A stretch of 64,000 nt of DNA. Source: Ruoffia tabacinasalis (GTDB lineage: Bacteria; Bacillota; Bacilli; Lactobacillales; Aerococcaceae). Of the stretch, positions 27,414-37,849 are shown in pieces. The notes beneath the pieces are model-generated. The model saw nothing but the letters and a program-made list of their open reading frames with translations, was not told where the DNA came from and did not search any database. Within the stretch, counting starts at the first letter, position 1. Every line of letters begins with the position of its first letter. Made by a program: the position numbers and the translations under genes. Location: positions 1-64,000 of the forward strand of contig NZ_VBSP01000006.1 of NCBI RefSeq assembly GCF_005864045.1, written 5' to 3'.

Positions 27414-28235
27414 ATGAATAATAATAAAGTACTACATTATTATATTTTATCAGATTCAATTGGAGAAACTGCTCAAAAGGTGGCAAAAGCCTCTTTCGCA
27501 CAGTTTCCTAATGTCACTACAGTATCACATAAATATACATTTATTTCAAACCATGAAACACTTCAATCTATTCTTGAAGATGCAAATGAACATGATGGTT
27601 TAGTGTTTATGACAATTGCCGATGCAGAACTTGCTAAATTTGCTGAAAAATATTGCATTAAGACTGGTTTAATTTGTTATAACTTAATTCAACCTTTCAC
27701 TTTAGAAATTGCTCGTCGATTAGAAACTGAACCATCTGCTATCAGTGGTGCCCAATATGAATTATCAGAAGATTATTTCGATCGCATTCGTGCCATGGAA
27801 TTCTGTCTAGCTTACGATGATGGTAAAGATCCTAAAGGTTTACGCGAAGCTGAGATTGTTATTCTAGGTATTTCTCGAACTGGTAAAACACCATTAAGTA
27901 TGTATCTAGGTACTTTAGGCTATAAGGTCGCAAACTTACCTTTAATTCCTGAAAAGGAAGTCACACCGATTCTATACGAAATCGATCCAAAGAAAGTCAT
28001 TGGTTTAACGAATAGTTCTGCTGTAATAAATAAACATCGAGAATCGCGTATGAAGGAATACGGCATAGGTACGGGTTCAAAATATGCTTCTAAAACACGT
28101 GTCAATGAAGAGTTGGAATACGCTCATAAAATTTATGAAGAGTTAGGTTGTCCGATTATTAATGTTTCTGATCGTAGTATTGAAGAATCAGCGAGTATCG
28201 TCATGGAAGTCATGAATTTACCACAAAGAATCTAA
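27414..28235 (+). CDS. PPDK regulatory protein (bifunctional kinase/pyrophosphorylase, DUF299)
   Basis: A 273-residue PDRP-family protein with the P-loop GISRTGKTPLSMYLG near residue 151 and the family start YYILSDSIGETAQK. PDRP uses ADP to phosphorylate, and phosphate to reactivate, pyruvate phosphate dikinase or PEP synthetase. YqfL is the B. subtilis member. An AGGGGGTC site precedes the ATG. No PPDK gene lies in the window, so the target is elsewhere or the role differs. Confidence 0.92.
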   Translation: MNNNKVLHYYILSDSIGETAQKVAKASFAQFPNVTTVSHKYTFISNHETLQSILEDANEHDGLVFMTIADAELAKFAEKYCIKTGLICYNLIQPFTLEIARRLETEPSAISGAQYELSEDYFDRIRAMEFCLAYDDGKDPKGLREAEIVILGISRTGKTPLSMYLGTLGYKVANLPLIPEKEVTPILYEIDPKKVIGLTNSSAVINKHRESRMKEYGIGTGSKYASKTRVNEELEYAHKIYEELGCPIINVSDRSIEESASIVMEVMNLPQRI

Positions 28236-28244
28236 TAACAAAAT

Positions 28245-28296
28245 AAACACTAACACATATTCGGCTCTCTAAGAGCTTAATATGCGTTAGTGTTTT
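28245..28296. terminator. Intrinsic terminator between convergent PDRP and nfo genes
   Basis: A long stem, AAACACTAAC..ATATT / AATAT..GTTAGTGTTT, with a T tract on the plus strand and A-rich sequence on the other side, so it may serve both genes. Confidence 0.82.
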
Positions 28297-28299
28297 TAT

Positions 28300-29193
28300 T
28301 TATCTTAAAATATCTGTGATTAAATTCGGATTATAAGTGTTTGCTTTAAACATAGCAATCTCCTCTTTATAAGGAGCTACTTTAACCTTTTCTTTCTCAG
28401 GAATTGGCACCCAAGGTGTTTCAAGAATCTTAGGGATATGGCTCAGTTGTGGATGATGAACAATTGCATTCAGCGTATCAAAGCCAATAGATCCTTCACC
28501 AATATTAGCGTGTCTATCTTTATAACTCTTAAATGGATTTTTAGAATCATTGATATGTAAGACTTTTAATCGATCTAAGCCAATGACTTTATCAAATTCG
28601 TTCAATACACCATCTAAATCATTAACAAGATCATAACCCGCATCATAAACGTGACACGTATCTAAGGTAATTGATAACTTCTCGTTGAAAGTAACCCCAT
28701 CAATAATGGCAGCTAATTCCTCAAAGTTTCTACCAATTTCCGTCCCCTTACCTGCCATCGTCTCTAAAGCAATCTGTGGTGATTGTTCTGCAGTTAAAAC
28801 GCCATTTAGACCGTTGATAATTTGCTTAATCCCAACTTCAGCACCCGCGCCCACATGCGCACCTGGATGCATCGTAATTTGAGTGGCACCAATAGCTTCT
28901 ACGCGTTCAATTTCTTCTCGTAAAAATTGCATCGCAAAGTCATGGTAACCTTCCTTCGTTGTGTTAGCAAGATTAACAATGTAAGGAGCATGAACTGTGA
29001 AAAATTCAATACCGTTCTCTTTCATAAACGTCTTTGCTTCTTCAATTCTAAACTCAGAGACTTCTTTTCGACGCGTGTTTTGGGGCGCGCCAGTGTAAAT
29101 CATAAAGATATTACTTCCGTAAGATGCTGCTTCTTGAGCAGCACCTAGAAGCATCTCTTTTCCCTTCATTGAAACGTGTGATCCGATATACAT
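28300..29193 (-). CDS. nfo: Endonuclease IV (AP endonuclease)
   Basis: A 297-residue TIM-barrel, three-zinc enzyme that nicks DNA at abasic sites in base-excision repair. Zinc-ligand motifs include [26 protein letters not shown] and the final ILETPW. Start [15 protein letters not shown] is typical. It follows aspS by about 30 nt and probably shares its transcript. Confidence 0.95.
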   Translation of the reverse strand: MYIGSHVSMKGKEMLLGAAQEAASYGSNIFMIYTGAPQNTRRKEVSEFRIEEAKTFMKENGIEFFTVHAPYIVNLANTTKEGYHDFAMQFLREEIERVEAIGATQITMHPGAHVGAGAEVGIKQIINGLNGVLTAEQSPQIALETMAGKGTEIGRNFEELAAIIDGVTFNEKLSITLDTCHVYDAGYDLVNDLDGVLNEFDKVIGLDRLKVLHINDSKNPFKSYKDRHANIGEGSIGFDTLNAIVHHPQLSHIPKILETPWVPIPEKEKVKVAPYKEEIAMFKANTYNPNLITDILR

Positions 29194-29224
29194 GATATCT
29201 CTCCTTGTATGCTTTACCTTAAAA

Positions 29225-31000
29225 TTACTTTTTGCTTTCTTTAACTGAAATATTTAATTCACGTAATTGATCATTACTTACTCTACTTGGAGCTTGTGAC
29301 ATTAAGTCTAAACCGCGTCCAGTTTTAGGGAAGGCAATCACTTCACGAATGTTTGGCTCTTGAGCTAGAATCATAACTAAACGGTCTAATCCTAAAGCAA
29401 TTCCGCCGTGTGGTGGGAAGCCGTATTCTAACGCGTCTAATAAGAAACCAAATTGACTATATGCTTCTTCTTTAGTGAAGCCTAATAGGTCAAACATTTG
29501 TTCTTGCATTTCACGAGTATGGATACGAATACTTCCTCCACCAATTTCATAACCATTTAAAACAATATCATACGCATTTGCTAATGCGTCTTGAGGTTTA
29601 TTAGATAATTCAGAAATATCTGAGTTTTGTGGTGATGTGAATGGGTGGTGCATTGCAACGTAACGTTTGTTGTCTTCATCATACTCAAGTAATGGCCAAT
29701 CTACTACCCAAAGGAAAGCTAATTCAGATAGGTCATATAATTCGTGCTTAGATCCTAAGTGAAGTCTAAGTGCGCCTAATGAGTCTGCTACGACTTTTGT
29801 AGAGTCAGCCATAAAGAAGATGATATCTCCTACTTTAGCGTCTAACGCATTGGTTAAGTAGTTGTAGTCTTCTTCTGATGAGAAGAATTTTGCAATTGGA
29901 CCGTTAAAGCCATCTTCTGAAACTTTTGTCCATGCTAGACCTTTCGCTCCATATGGTTTAACTACGTTATATATTTCGTCTGCAGTTTTACGCGTATAAT
30001 CGTCTGCATGACCTTTTAAGTTGATTGCTTTTACTTGACCACCGTTATCAACTGCACCTTTGAACACTCCAAAGTCAGTTGTTTTAGCGAAGTCTGAAAG
30101 ATCCACTAATTTCATTTCGAAACGAATGTCAGGTTTATCTGAACCGTATTGATCCATCGCTTCTTGATAAGTCATTACTGGGAAATCTTCAGTGATTTCA
30201 ATGCCTCTAGCTGCTTTCGCTACTGCTTTTAACATATCTTCAGTAAATTCTTGAATTTCTGCTTGAGTTAAGAAACTTGTTTCAATATCAACTTGTGTAA
30301 ATTCTGGTTGACGGTCTCCACGTAAATCTTCATCACGGAAACAACGTACGATTTGGTAATAACGGTCCATTCCCGCACCCATTAATAATTGTTTGAATAA
30401 TTGTGGTGATTGCGGTAATGCAAAGAAATGACCTGCGTTATTTCGTGTTGGAACTAAATAGTCACGTGCCCCTTCAGGTGTTGACTTAGTTAAGTAAGGT
30501 GTTTCAACATCGATAAAGTCCAAATTATTTAAGAATTGACGAATTGTTTGAGTCACTTGGTGACGTAAACGAATGTTGTTGAACATCTTCGGACGACGTA
30601 AATCGATGAAACGATTACGTAAACGTACTTCTTCATCAGTTTCAATGCTATCTTCAACATAAATTGGTGGTGTTTTACTTTTAGCAAGAACTGTTAATTC
30701 AGTGGCTAATAATTCAAATTCACCTGTTGGAATTTTAGGGTTTACTTGCTCATCTGCACGACGTTTTAAAGTCCCTGTGACTTCAACAACGTATTCACTT
30801 CTTAAGTGATCTGCTTCATCCATTTGTTCTGGAATATATTGAGCGTTGAAGACTACTTGACAGAAGCCTTCTCTATCACGTAAGTCAATAAAGATAACGC
30901 CACCTAAGTCACGGCGCTTTTGTACCCACCCTTTTAATGTTACCTCTTTATCTACAAATGATTCATTAATTAAACCTGCATAAGTCGTTCTCTTTTTCAT
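29225..31000 (-). CDS. aspS: Aspartyl-tRNA synthetase
   Basis: A 591-residue bacterial AspRS with an N-terminal OB anticodon domain ([13 protein letters not shown]), class II motif 2 ([18 protein letters not shown]), a GAD insertion (about 290-430) and motif 3 ([12 protein letters not shown]). The stop of hisS overlaps its start (TAATG), so the two are translationally coupled and share the T-box upstream of hisS. Confidence 0.97.
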   Translation of the reverse strand: MKKRTTYAGLINESFVDKEVTLKGWVQKRRDLGGVIFIDLRDREGFCQVVFNAQYIPEQMDEADHLRSEYVVEVTGTLKRRADEQVNPKIPTGEFELLATELTVLAKSKTPPIYVEDSIETDEEVRLRNRFIDLRRPKMFNNIRLRHQVTQTIRQFLNNLDFIDVETPYLTKSTPEGARDYLVPTRNNAGHFFALPQSPQLFKQLLMGAGMDRYYQIVRCFRDEDLRGDRQPEFTQVDIETSFLTQAEIQEFTEDMLKAVAKAARGIEITEDFPVMTYQEAMDQYGSDKPDIRFEMKLVDLSDFAKTTDFGVFKGAVDNGGQVKAINLKGHADDYTRKTADEIYNVVKPYGAKGLAWTKVSEDGFNGPIAKFFSSEEDYNYLTNALDAKVGDIIFFMADSTKVVADSLGALRLHLGSKHELYDLSELAFLWVVDWPLLEYDEDNKRYVAMHHPFTSPQNSDISELSNKPQDALANAYDIVLNGYEIGGGSIRIHTREMQEQMFDLLGFTKEEAYSQFGFLLDALEYGFPPHGGIALGLDRLVMILAQEPNIREVIAFPKTGRGLDLMSQAPSRVSNDQLRELNISVKESKK

Positions 31001-32322
31001 TAGTATTTACCTCCAAAATATTTGTCAATGGCTGATGTATCAACAGTTAATTTGCGATACTCGCCCATAAAGTCTGTCATTAAATCATCAAAAGCAACTT
31101 CGGTTTGTTTCCCAGTTCCTTGATGTTTTACTTGGACTTTTCCTGTTTCAATCTCTTGTTCTCCAATCGTAATCACAAGCGTTGTATTTAATTTATCAGC
31201 TGTCTTAAATTGTGATTTCATGCTTCGATTTAAGTAGTCACGATCAGCAACTAAACCATCTTTTCTAGCTGCTTGAACAACTTGTAATGCCATCATATTT
31301 GCCTCTTCACCTAAGCTCATCACAAAGATATCTAGGCCTTCAGATTCAGGAATGTCAACGTCTTGATTCTCTAATAGAAGCATTAATCTTTCTAAACCAA
31401 TACCGAAACCAAAACCAGGTGTCTTTGGTCCGCCTAATTGTTCGACTAAGCCATCATAGCGTCCACCACCACATACAGTGGACTGTGCCCCAATAGAATC
31501 GTCAGTAGCCAGGATTTCAAAGATTGTATCTTGATAATAATCTAGGCCACGAACAATAGTTGGTGTCACAGTGAATGGAATATTCAGCGCATTTAGTAAT
31601 GCTTGAACTTCATCAAAGTGTTTCTGACTTTCTTCGCCTAGAAAATCTAGAATAACTGGCGCAGACTCAGCTAAAGCTTTGTCTCTCTTATCTTTTGAAT
31701 CGATAATACGCATTGGGTTATCAGCCAGACGTCTTTGCGAATCTTCACTTAATTGATCTTTAAGGGGTGTAAAGTATTCGATTAAAGCATTACGATAATT
31801 CTCACGTTCTTCAGGTTTTCCTAAAGAGTTAATGTGTAGTGATAAATTCGATAAACCTAATTCATCAAATAAATCCATCGCTAATGCAATACCTTCCACA
31901 TCAGTCGCAGGATTTGTACTACCAAACACTTCGATTCCTAATTGATGGAATTGACGCTGTCTTCCAGCTTGTGGTCTTTCATAACGGAACATAGGCTCCA
32001 TATAATAAACTTTTAACGGCTGTGGATGTTCAGGTCCATGCAATTTATGCTCGATATAAGCACGGGCAATTGGCGCCGTTCCTTCTGGACGTAAAGCCAG
32101 GTGACGGTCCCCTTTATCCATAAAATCATACATTTCTTTAGAAACTATATCTGTCGTATTCCCTACAGATCGTTTAAATAAATCAATCGATTCGAATAAA
32201 GGTGTTCTAATTTCTTTAAAGTTATATGAATCTAATACTGCACGAGCAGTATCTTCAACATAATGCCATTTATCAATATTAACTGGCAGAATATCTTCTG
32301 TTCCTTTTGGTTTTTTTAACAT
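31000..32322 (-). CDS. hisS: Histidyl-tRNA synthetase
   Basis: A 440-residue class II enzyme. Motif 2 ([17 protein letters not shown]) lies near residue 110, the histidine-specific block [13 protein letters not shown] near 258, motif 3 [12 protein letters not shown] near 305, and a C-terminal anticodon domain closes the protein. RBS TGGAGG precedes the ATG. The upstream T-box controls it together with aspS. Confidence 0.97.
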   Translation of the reverse strand: MLKKPKGTEDILPVNIDKWHYVEDTARAVLDSYNFKEIRTPLFESIDLFKRSVGNTTDIVSKEMYDFMDKGDRHLALRPEGTAPIARAYIEHKLHGPEHPQPLKVYYMEPMFRYERPQAGRQRQFHQLGIEVFGSTNPATDVEGIALAMDLFDELGLSNLSLHINSLGKPEERENYRNALIEYFTPLKDQLSEDSQRRLADNPMRIIDSKDKRDKALAESAPVILDFLGEESQKHFDEVQALLNALNIPFTVTPTIVRGLDYYQDTIFEILATDDSIGAQSTVCGGGRYDGLVEQLGGPKTPGFGFGIGLERLMLLLENQDVDIPESEGLDIFVMSLGEEANMMALQVVQAARKDGLVADRDYLNRSMKSQFKTADKLNTTLVITIGEQEIETGKVQVKHQGTGKQTEVAFDDLMTDFMGEYRKLTVDTSAIDKYFGGKY

Positions 32323-32344
32323 AATTTACCTCCATAAATATAAA

Positions 32345-32601
32345 AAAGCCCTACAGCAAGTTGCTATAGGACGTCTTCAACGCGGTACCACCTAAATTTG
32401 TAACAATATATATTATTACCTTAGAACTGTAACGTAGTTAGCGGAACAACTTTGCATTGTTCATCTCCATAGTGTCTTCAATGGCTCATCTTCTACTTTC
32501 AGCGGAATGAGAAGTCTCTGTTATTGAGGCATTTACTTGGCTACTTCAACGATTTTATTAAAATACCCCTTTATTATAGAGTCTAATTAAAATTTAATCA
32601 A
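32345..32601 (-). promoter_or_regulatory. T-box riboswitch and promoter of hisS-aspS
   Basis: Minus strand: promoter TTGATT (32596-32601), 17 nt, TATAAT (32573-32578). The T-box core AGGTGGTACCGCG is at 32381-32393 and the terminator CCTATAGCAA / TTGCTGTAGG with T6 at about 32343-32372. The probable specifier region reads GAAGACACTA (32472-32476 hold GACAC), so GAC (Asp) is the best specifier by analogy with AAGGCA in the glyQS leader, with CAC (His) overlapping by one base. Confidence 0.88.
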
Positions 32602-32805
32602 CTAATTTCTTAAAGGATTCAAATTAAATCGTTTCCAAGCAATGTTTCTTCTACTATGATAAAATATATGAGGTAATCAGCAAATGATTTAAGCCAAACT
32701 AATGACATATTAATCGGCTTGTCTACTCTTTCTATTGAAAATCCAAGTTGTCTTAACGGATTTATAACAAACATATTACTATTGAGTGACAAAGGTTAAT
32801 CGTAT

Positions 32806-32834
32806 TTGAATTTATGTTACACAATTTATATAAT
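32806..32834 (+). promoter_or_regulatory. Promoter of the amidase gene
   Basis: TTGAAT (32806-32811), 17 nt, TATAAT (32829-32834), then a 40-nt leader to the presumed translation start. Between the hisS promoter and this one (32602-32805) I see nothing else. Confidence 0.75.
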
Positions 32835-32877
32835 AAAATTAATATCTTTAAAATTTTTGTAGGAGTGGGGGGATTTT

Positions 32878-34257
32878 ATCAATACCTTCAATATATTCTT
32901 AAAGCGACTTTATACTAAAAAGTATTTTCCACCTTTTATTACATTCGTTTTAATTTTACTGAGTTCAATAGCTATCTTAAGCTTAACAACGAGTGAATTA
33001 ATGACGATAGAAAAAGAGTCTGTCGTTTTAAGAAGTCAACCAGCAACAAATAGCCAAGCCATTGATTCCATCGATATAAACGCAAATGTAAATGTTATAT
33101 CCGAGCGAAATGGTTGGTTACGAGTGCGTTATAAAGGAACATCTGAAGGTTGGATTCCAAAGTGGTTACTTGAAAGTGATAATTTGGTAACTGATCAAAA
33201 TCTTGCCGCTCATTTACTTGTTGCATCACCGATATATTCTGAGCAAACTACTGACTCACAGCAGTTAGCTGACATTGATGCGGGCACTTATTTAATTGTT
33301 AATTTCGAAAGTAATGGCTGGGTGCAAGTTGTCTATGAGAACCAATATGGCTATATTCCAACGAGTTCTGTAGAGTTAATCCATCAAGATGCGATTCCTG
33401 AATCAGTACCTGACCCTGAATCAACAGAAGAATCTTTGCCAGATGAAATGACGCAAGAAGAATTAGAAGAAGCTGAAAGATTAGTAATCGTACGACAAGA
33501 AAACCAAGCCTTCTTATCAGCACCGGATTTATATTCGGACATCATCTATACACCATCTATCAATCAACGCTTTGAACTCATTGATATTACTACTGGTACA
33601 GATGAAACTGAGTTCTATTTGGTTGAAGATGAAACTGGTATTAGAGGATACATTGAATCTCGTATCGCTGCCCTTGGAAGCTACTCGTTAAATCATGTCG
33701 GCACAACCAATCCTGGTTCCTTAGCCGACGCAACCATAATGATTGACGCAGGTCATGGTGGCGAAGATTCTGGAGCGATTAGCTTAGATAATATTACATA
33801 TGAAAAAGATGTTACTTTACGGACAGCAGAAATCTTACAGGAGAAATTGGAAGCTGCTGGTGCGACTGTTCTTCAAACTCGTTCAACTGATGAATTCGTT
33901 GACTTAGATGAGCGAACAATCCTAAGTAACGAAGCCAATGTCGATGCATTCTTATCACTTCACTATGATTCGTCACCTGTGCCTGATTGGCACGGGACCA
34001 CGACTTATTATTTCCATGAAGATGACTTTGATTTAGCTGACAGTATTAATCAACAACTGGCTCAGTTTGAATTACCAAACAATAATGTTGTCTTTGGTAA
34101 TTATCATGTATTGCGAGAAAATAATCGACCAAGTGTTCTATTAGAGCTCGGATATATGAGTAATAGTACTGATATTGATTATATACGTTCTCAAGAATAT
34201 CATGATCGTATTACTGACTTAATTGTCGCTGGTTTAGAAAATTACTATAATCAGTAA
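32878..34257 (+). CDS. Exported N-acetylmuramoyl-L-alanine amidase with SH3b repeats
   Basis: Frame 33001-34257 encodes bacterial SH3 repeats (about three, the first with VVLRSQPATNSQA and GWLRVRY) and a C-terminal Amidase_3 domain: zinc ligands in MIDAGHGGEDSGA, E in YEKDV, H in LSLHYDSS and the catalytic VLLELGYMSN. It cleaves the amide bond between muramic acid and stem peptide. The first canonical start (ATG 33001) would leave no export signal, but the frame is open upstream to 32863 and encodes KRLYTKKYFPPF plus a hydrophobic helix. An ATC at 32878, 12 nt after AGGAG, is the likeliest start. This could be a true noncanonical start or an ATG lost by mutation or error. Confidence 0.85.
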   Translation: MNTFNIFLKRLYTKKYFPPFITFVLILLSSIAILSLTTSELMTIEKESVVLRSQPATNSQAIDSIDINANVNVISERNGWLRVRYKGTSEGWIPKWLLESDNLVTDQNLAAHLLVASPIYSEQTTDSQQLADIDAGTYLIVNFESNGWVQVVYENQYGYIPTSSVELIHQDAIPESVPDPESTEESLPDEMTQEELEEAERLVIVRQENQAFLSAPDLYSDIIYTPSINQRFELIDITTGTDETEFYLVEDETGIRGYIESRIAALGSYSLNHVGTTNPGSLADATIMIDAGHGGEDSGAISLDNITYEKDVTLRTAEILQEKLEAAGATVLQTRSTDEFVDLDERTILSNEANVDAFLSLHYDSSPVPDWHGTTTYYFHEDDFDLADSINQQLAQFELPNNNVVFGNYHVLRENNRPSVLLELGYMSNSTDIDYIRSQEYHDRITDLIVAGLENYYNQ

Positions 34258-34266
34258 AATAAATAT

Positions 34267-34306
34267 AAAAATGACGCTATCACATTCAACGTGATAGCGT
34301 CATTTT
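34267..34306. terminator. Intrinsic terminator between amidase and dtd
   Basis: AAAATGACGCTATCAC / GTGATAGCGTCATTTTT, a strong perfect stem serving convergent genes. Confidence 0.9.
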
Positions 34307-34313
34307 TATTGAT

Positions 34314-34769
34314 TTATAAACTTCTATTCTTTGAATCTAAGAGAATTGTTACCGGACCATCGTTTATAATCGATACTTTCATATCAGCACCAAACTTTCC
34401 GACTTCAACTTTGTAGCCGTACTCTCGCAAGGCTTGGTTAAAACCTTCATACAATGCGTTTGCCATATCAGGCTTCGCTGCATTGGTAAAACTTGGCCGG
34501 TTCCCTTTTTTTGTATTGCCATATAAGGTAAATTGGCTAATCGATAGAATATCTCCACCAACATCTGATAAAGAAAGGTTAACTTTACTGTCCCCATCTT
34601 CAAAAAGTCGCATATTGGCTACTTTTCTAGCTAAGTAAACAACATCTTCTTGAGTATCCTCATGCGTCACGCCAACTAATAATACGTAGCCTCGGTCTAT
34701 TTGTCCGATAATTTCGCCGTCGACTTTAACATGACTCTCTAAACTTCTTTGAATTAAAACTCGCATCAT
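34314..34769 (-). CDS. dtd: D-aminoacyl-tRNA deacylase
   Basis: A 151-residue DTD enzyme that removes D-amino acids (and glycine from tRNA-Ala) from tRNA. The catalytic segments [17 protein letters not shown] near residue 78 and the NDGPVT near 135 are present. Two adjacent ATGs (34769 and 34766) follow an AAAGG site; either could be used. It follows rel by about 45 nt, the conserved rel-dtd pair. Confidence 0.95.
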   Translation of the reverse strand: MMRVLIQRSLESHVKVDGEIIGQIDRGYVLLVGVTHEDTQEDVVYLARKVANMRLFEDGDSKVNLSLSDVGGDILSISQFTLYGNTKKGNRPSFTNAAKPDMANALYEGFNQALREYGYKVEVGKFGADMKVSIINDGPVTILLDSKNRSL

Positions 34770-34814
34770 AACAACCTTTCTTTTGAACTTTCAATAACCA
34801 TTGAATAAAGAATA

Positions 34815-37016
34815 TTATCCCGTCACACGTTTTACTTCATAAACATCTGGTATATTTTTCAATTTATTAATTAAATCATCTAACTGCATCGTATTCGAAA
34901 CAGCCACTTTAAGTGATACTGTAGCGGTACTATTTTTATCTCGTTTCCCGTTAACACTTAGTAAACTTTTCACTGTATGGCTGACAACATGCAGAACATC
35001 ATTAATTAGGCCTGCTCGATCAAAACCAATAATGAATAATTCTGTGATATATTCTTCGGTTGGTTGGAATTCTTGATCCCATTTAACATCAATTAATCGA
35101 TCGTTTAATTCCGTTTCTGCTAACAAATTAGGGCAATCTTTACGGTGAACTGAAATCCCTCGTCCACGTGTAATATAACCAATAATTTCATCACCAGGAA
35201 CTGGATTACAACATTTACTTAAGCGAATCATTAAATTATCGGCACCTTCAACCACAACACCACTTTCATGGACCGTTCTTTGGCGTTGACGATTTGAAGC
35301 CTCTTTTGAAATAGTTGTGTCATTATCAAGCACTTCTTCTTCAGCTTTTTCTTGTTTTAAATCTAAGAAGTTAATTATCGTTGACACACTTACCTCACCT
35401 AATCCAATAGAAGCAAATAAATCCGTTAAAGTATTGTAGTTAAAGCGCTCTAATAAACTGGCTTCGACTTTTTTATTATTTAATACTTTTAGTGAGTGGC
35501 CTGTTTCTTTCAGTTCTTTTTCTAAGATACTTTCGCCAAGTTCACTATTCGCTTCAAGGTCTTGGAGTTTAAAGAAGCGTTTGATTCGGTTACGGGCTTT
35601 ACTCGTATTAGTAAACTTCAACCAATCACGACTGGGTCCGTTCGAATTTGAATTAGTCAATATGTTAACAATGTCACCATTCTTCAGTTTATAATCTAAG
35701 GCGACAATTCGTCCGTTAACTTTAGCACCAATTGTTTTGTTCCCTATTTCGGAGTGAATGTGATAAGCAAAGTCAATCGGACCAGAGCCTGTTGGAAGTT
35801 CCATCACTTCTCCGTTTGGTGTAAATACATAGACTTGATCTTTAAATAAATCTTCTTTAACAAAATCCATAAATTCACTGGCATCTTTAGCATCATCTTG
35901 TAATTCAACTAAATCACGGAACCATGTCATCTGTTTATTGATACTATCTTCTTCATCAACCTTACTTGTCTTACCTTCTTTATAAGCCCAATGAGCTGCC
36001 ACCCCATATTCAGCAACCATATGCATTTGTTTAGTTCTAATCTGAATTTCAACGGGTTTGCCACTCGCTCCTATAACGGTCGTATGAATCGATTGATACA
36101 TATTCGCTTTTGGCATGGCAATATAATCTTTAAATCTGCCAGGCATTGGCTTCCACTGCGTATGCACAGCTCCCAATACAGCGTAACAATCTTTAATTGA
36201 ATCAACAATGACTCGAATAGCTAATAAGTCATAAATATCATCAAATTCTTTTCTTTGGTCCACCATCTTACGATAAATAGAATAAATATGTTTCGGTCTT
36301 CCTGAAATATCTGCTTCAATCCCTAACTCTTCAACCGCAACTTTAATCTCATCAATTGTTTCTTGAATAAAGTTCTCGCGTTCCGTACGCTTCGTGTCCA
36401 TCTGATTCACAATTGAATAGTAGTATTCTGAATTAACATAACGCAATGCAATGTCTTCAAGTTCCCACTTAATGGAGCTAATCCCTAAGCGATCAGCTAA
36501 CGGTGCATAAATATCAATCGCTTCTTGTGATTTCTCAATCTGCTTTTCTTTACGCTGAAATTTCATCGTTCGCATATTATGTAATCTATCGGCTAATTTT
36601 ACGATAATTACTCGTAAATCTTTACTCATTGCGAGTAACATTTTTCGATGGTTTTCGGCCAAAGCCTCTTGTTTACTTTGGAATTTCAATTTACCTAGTT
36701 TAGTAACTCCGTCAACTAAAAATGCAACGACTTCACTAAATTCATTCCGGATATCATCCAATGTTCGATCCGTATCTTCAACGACATCATGTAAAAAACC
36801 TGTAGCGATTGTTGAAGGATCTAATTGTAACTCTGCCAAAATACCTGCTACTTGAATGGGGTGAATAATATAAGGTTCACCGGATAAGCGAAATTGGTCT
36901 TTATGAGCTTCCGTTGCATAATCAAGCGCACGCTGAATAAACTCCAAACTACTGTCATTCATGTACTTTGCACATAAATCAATTACCTCTTGTGTTGAAA
37001 AATCTTGTCCTTGCAA
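34815..37016 (-). CDS. rel: Bifunctional (p)ppGpp synthetase/hydrolase Rel
   Basis: A 733-residue long RSH protein. The HD hydrolase domain is intact (FLHDVVEDTD near residue 75), the synthetase domain follows (VRV-type block RVIVDSIKDCY, GRFKDYIAMPKANMYQS near 305), then TGS (VFTPNGEVMELPTGS near 395), zinc-finger-like and ACT domains. It makes and degrades (p)ppGpp in the stringent response at the ribosome. The promoter is at 37051-37079. Confidence 0.96.
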   Translation of the reverse strand: MQGQDFSTQEVIDLCAKYMNDSSLEFIQRALDYATEAHKDQFRLSGEPYIIHPIQVAGILAELQLDPSTIATGFLHDVVEDTDRTLDDIRNEFSEVVAFLVDGVTKLGKLKFQSKQEALAENHRKMLLAMSKDLRVIIVKLADRLHNMRTMKFQRKEKQIEKSQEAIDIYAPLADRLGISSIKWELEDIALRYVNSEYYYSIVNQMDTKRTERENFIQETIDEIKVAVEELGIEADISGRPKHIYSIYRKMVDQRKEFDDIYDLLAIRVIVDSIKDCYAVLGAVHTQWKPMPGRFKDYIAMPKANMYQSIHTTVIGASGKPVEIQIRTKQMHMVAEYGVAAHWAYKEGKTSKVDEEDSINKQMTWFRDLVELQDDAKDASEFMDFVKEDLFKDQVYVFTPNGEVMELPTGSGPIDFAYHIHSEIGNKTIGAKVNGRIVALDYKLKNGDIVNILTNSNSNGPSRDWLKFTNTSKARNRIKRFFKLQDLEANSELGESILEKELKETGHSLKVLNNKKVEASLLERFNYNTLTDLFASIGLGEVSVSTIINFLDLKQEKAEEEVLDNDTTISKEASNRQRQRTVHESGVVVEGADNLMIRLSKCCNPVPGDEIIGYITRGRGISVHRKDCPNLLAETELNDRLIDVKWDQEFQPTEEYITELFIIGFDRAGLINDVLHVVSHTVKSLLSVNGKRDKNSTATVSLKVAVSNTMQLDDLINKLKNIPDVYEVKRVTG

Positions 37017-37050
37017 ATTTATTCACCTCACTTCTTAAAATATAAGCGCA

Positions 37051-37079
37051 ATTATAACCTAATTATACTCATTTAACAA
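37051..37079 (-). promoter_or_regulatory. Promoter of rel-dtd
   Basis: TTGTTA, 17 nt, TATAAT on the minus strand, 35 nt upstream of the Rel start. Confidence 0.72.
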
Positions 37080-37114
37080 TATTGTGTTTTTTTCTTTGTA
37101 TTTCATTATAACAA

Positions 37115-37146
37115 AAGACTGTGCCTTTGTTTAGCACAGCCTTTAT
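37115..37146 (-). terminator. Intrinsic terminator after deoC
   Basis: AAAGGCTGTGC / GCACAGTCTTTT on the minus strand, 20 nt past the deoC stop, ending the DUF3013-prmA-rsmE-deoC operon. Confidence 0.8.
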
Positions 37147-37163
37147 TTGTGTTTTAAATTAGC

Positions 37164-37835
37164 TTAATAGTTATCATTAGATGTCGATAGTGTTCCTGAT
37201 ACAATTGCGATTCCTTTTGAAGCTCCAATACGCGTTGCTCCAGCTTCAATCATAGCGATGGCTTCATCATAATTACTTACGCCACCACTTGCTTTAACAC
37301 CTAAATCTGGACCTATGGCTTCACGCATTAATTTAACATCAGCTAGCGTCGCTCCTCCAGTAGAGAATCCAGTTGAAGTCTTAACAAAGTCTGCTCCAGA
37401 TTCTTTAACGACTTCTGATGCTTTACGTTTCTCGTCATCTGTCAATAAAGACGTTTCAATAATTACTTTGGTTGTAATTGACTCATCAACCGCTCCAACA
37501 ACTGCTTTGATTTCTTCTAGAACATAAGCCCAGTCTCCATCTTTAGCACGAGAAATATTGATGACCATATCAATCTCATCTGCGCCATCTTTGACAGCTT
37601 GTTGTGCTTCAAAAACTTTTACTTCCGTCGCATTTGCGCCTAAAGGGAAACCAATAACCGTACAAACTAAGCTATCTGAGTCTTTTAATAATTCTTTGGA
37701 TTTTGCAACAAATGCTGGGTTAATACAAACTGATTTAAAATTATATTCTGCTGCTTCTTGGCATAATTTTTCAATTTGTTCCTCAGTTGCATCTGCTTTT
37801 AATAATGTGTGGTCAATATATTTTTCTAATTCCAT
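37164..37835 (-). CDS. deoC: Deoxyribose-phosphate aldolase
   Basis: A 223-residue class I aldolase splitting 2-deoxyribose-5-phosphate to glyceraldehyde-3-phosphate and acetaldehyde. The start [15 protein letters not shown] and the Schiff-base lysine in FVKTSTGFS near residue 150 are diagnostic, with a second lysine in VKASGG. It follows rsmE by 14 nt. It is usually found with nucleoside catabolism genes, so its place behind ribosome methylases is less common. Confidence 0.95.
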   Translation of the reverse strand: MELEKYIDHTLLKADATEEQIEKLCQEAAEYNFKSVCINPAFVAKSKELLKDSDSLVCTVIGFPLGANATEVKVFEAQQAVKDGADEIDMVINISRAKDGDWAYVLEEIKAVVGAVDESITTKVIIETSLLTDDEKRKASEVVKESGADFVKTSTGFSTGGATLADVKLMREAIGPDLGVKASGGVSNYDEAIAMIEAGATRIGASKGIAIVSGTLSTSNDNY

Positions 37836-37849
37836 TCTATCTCCTCTTT

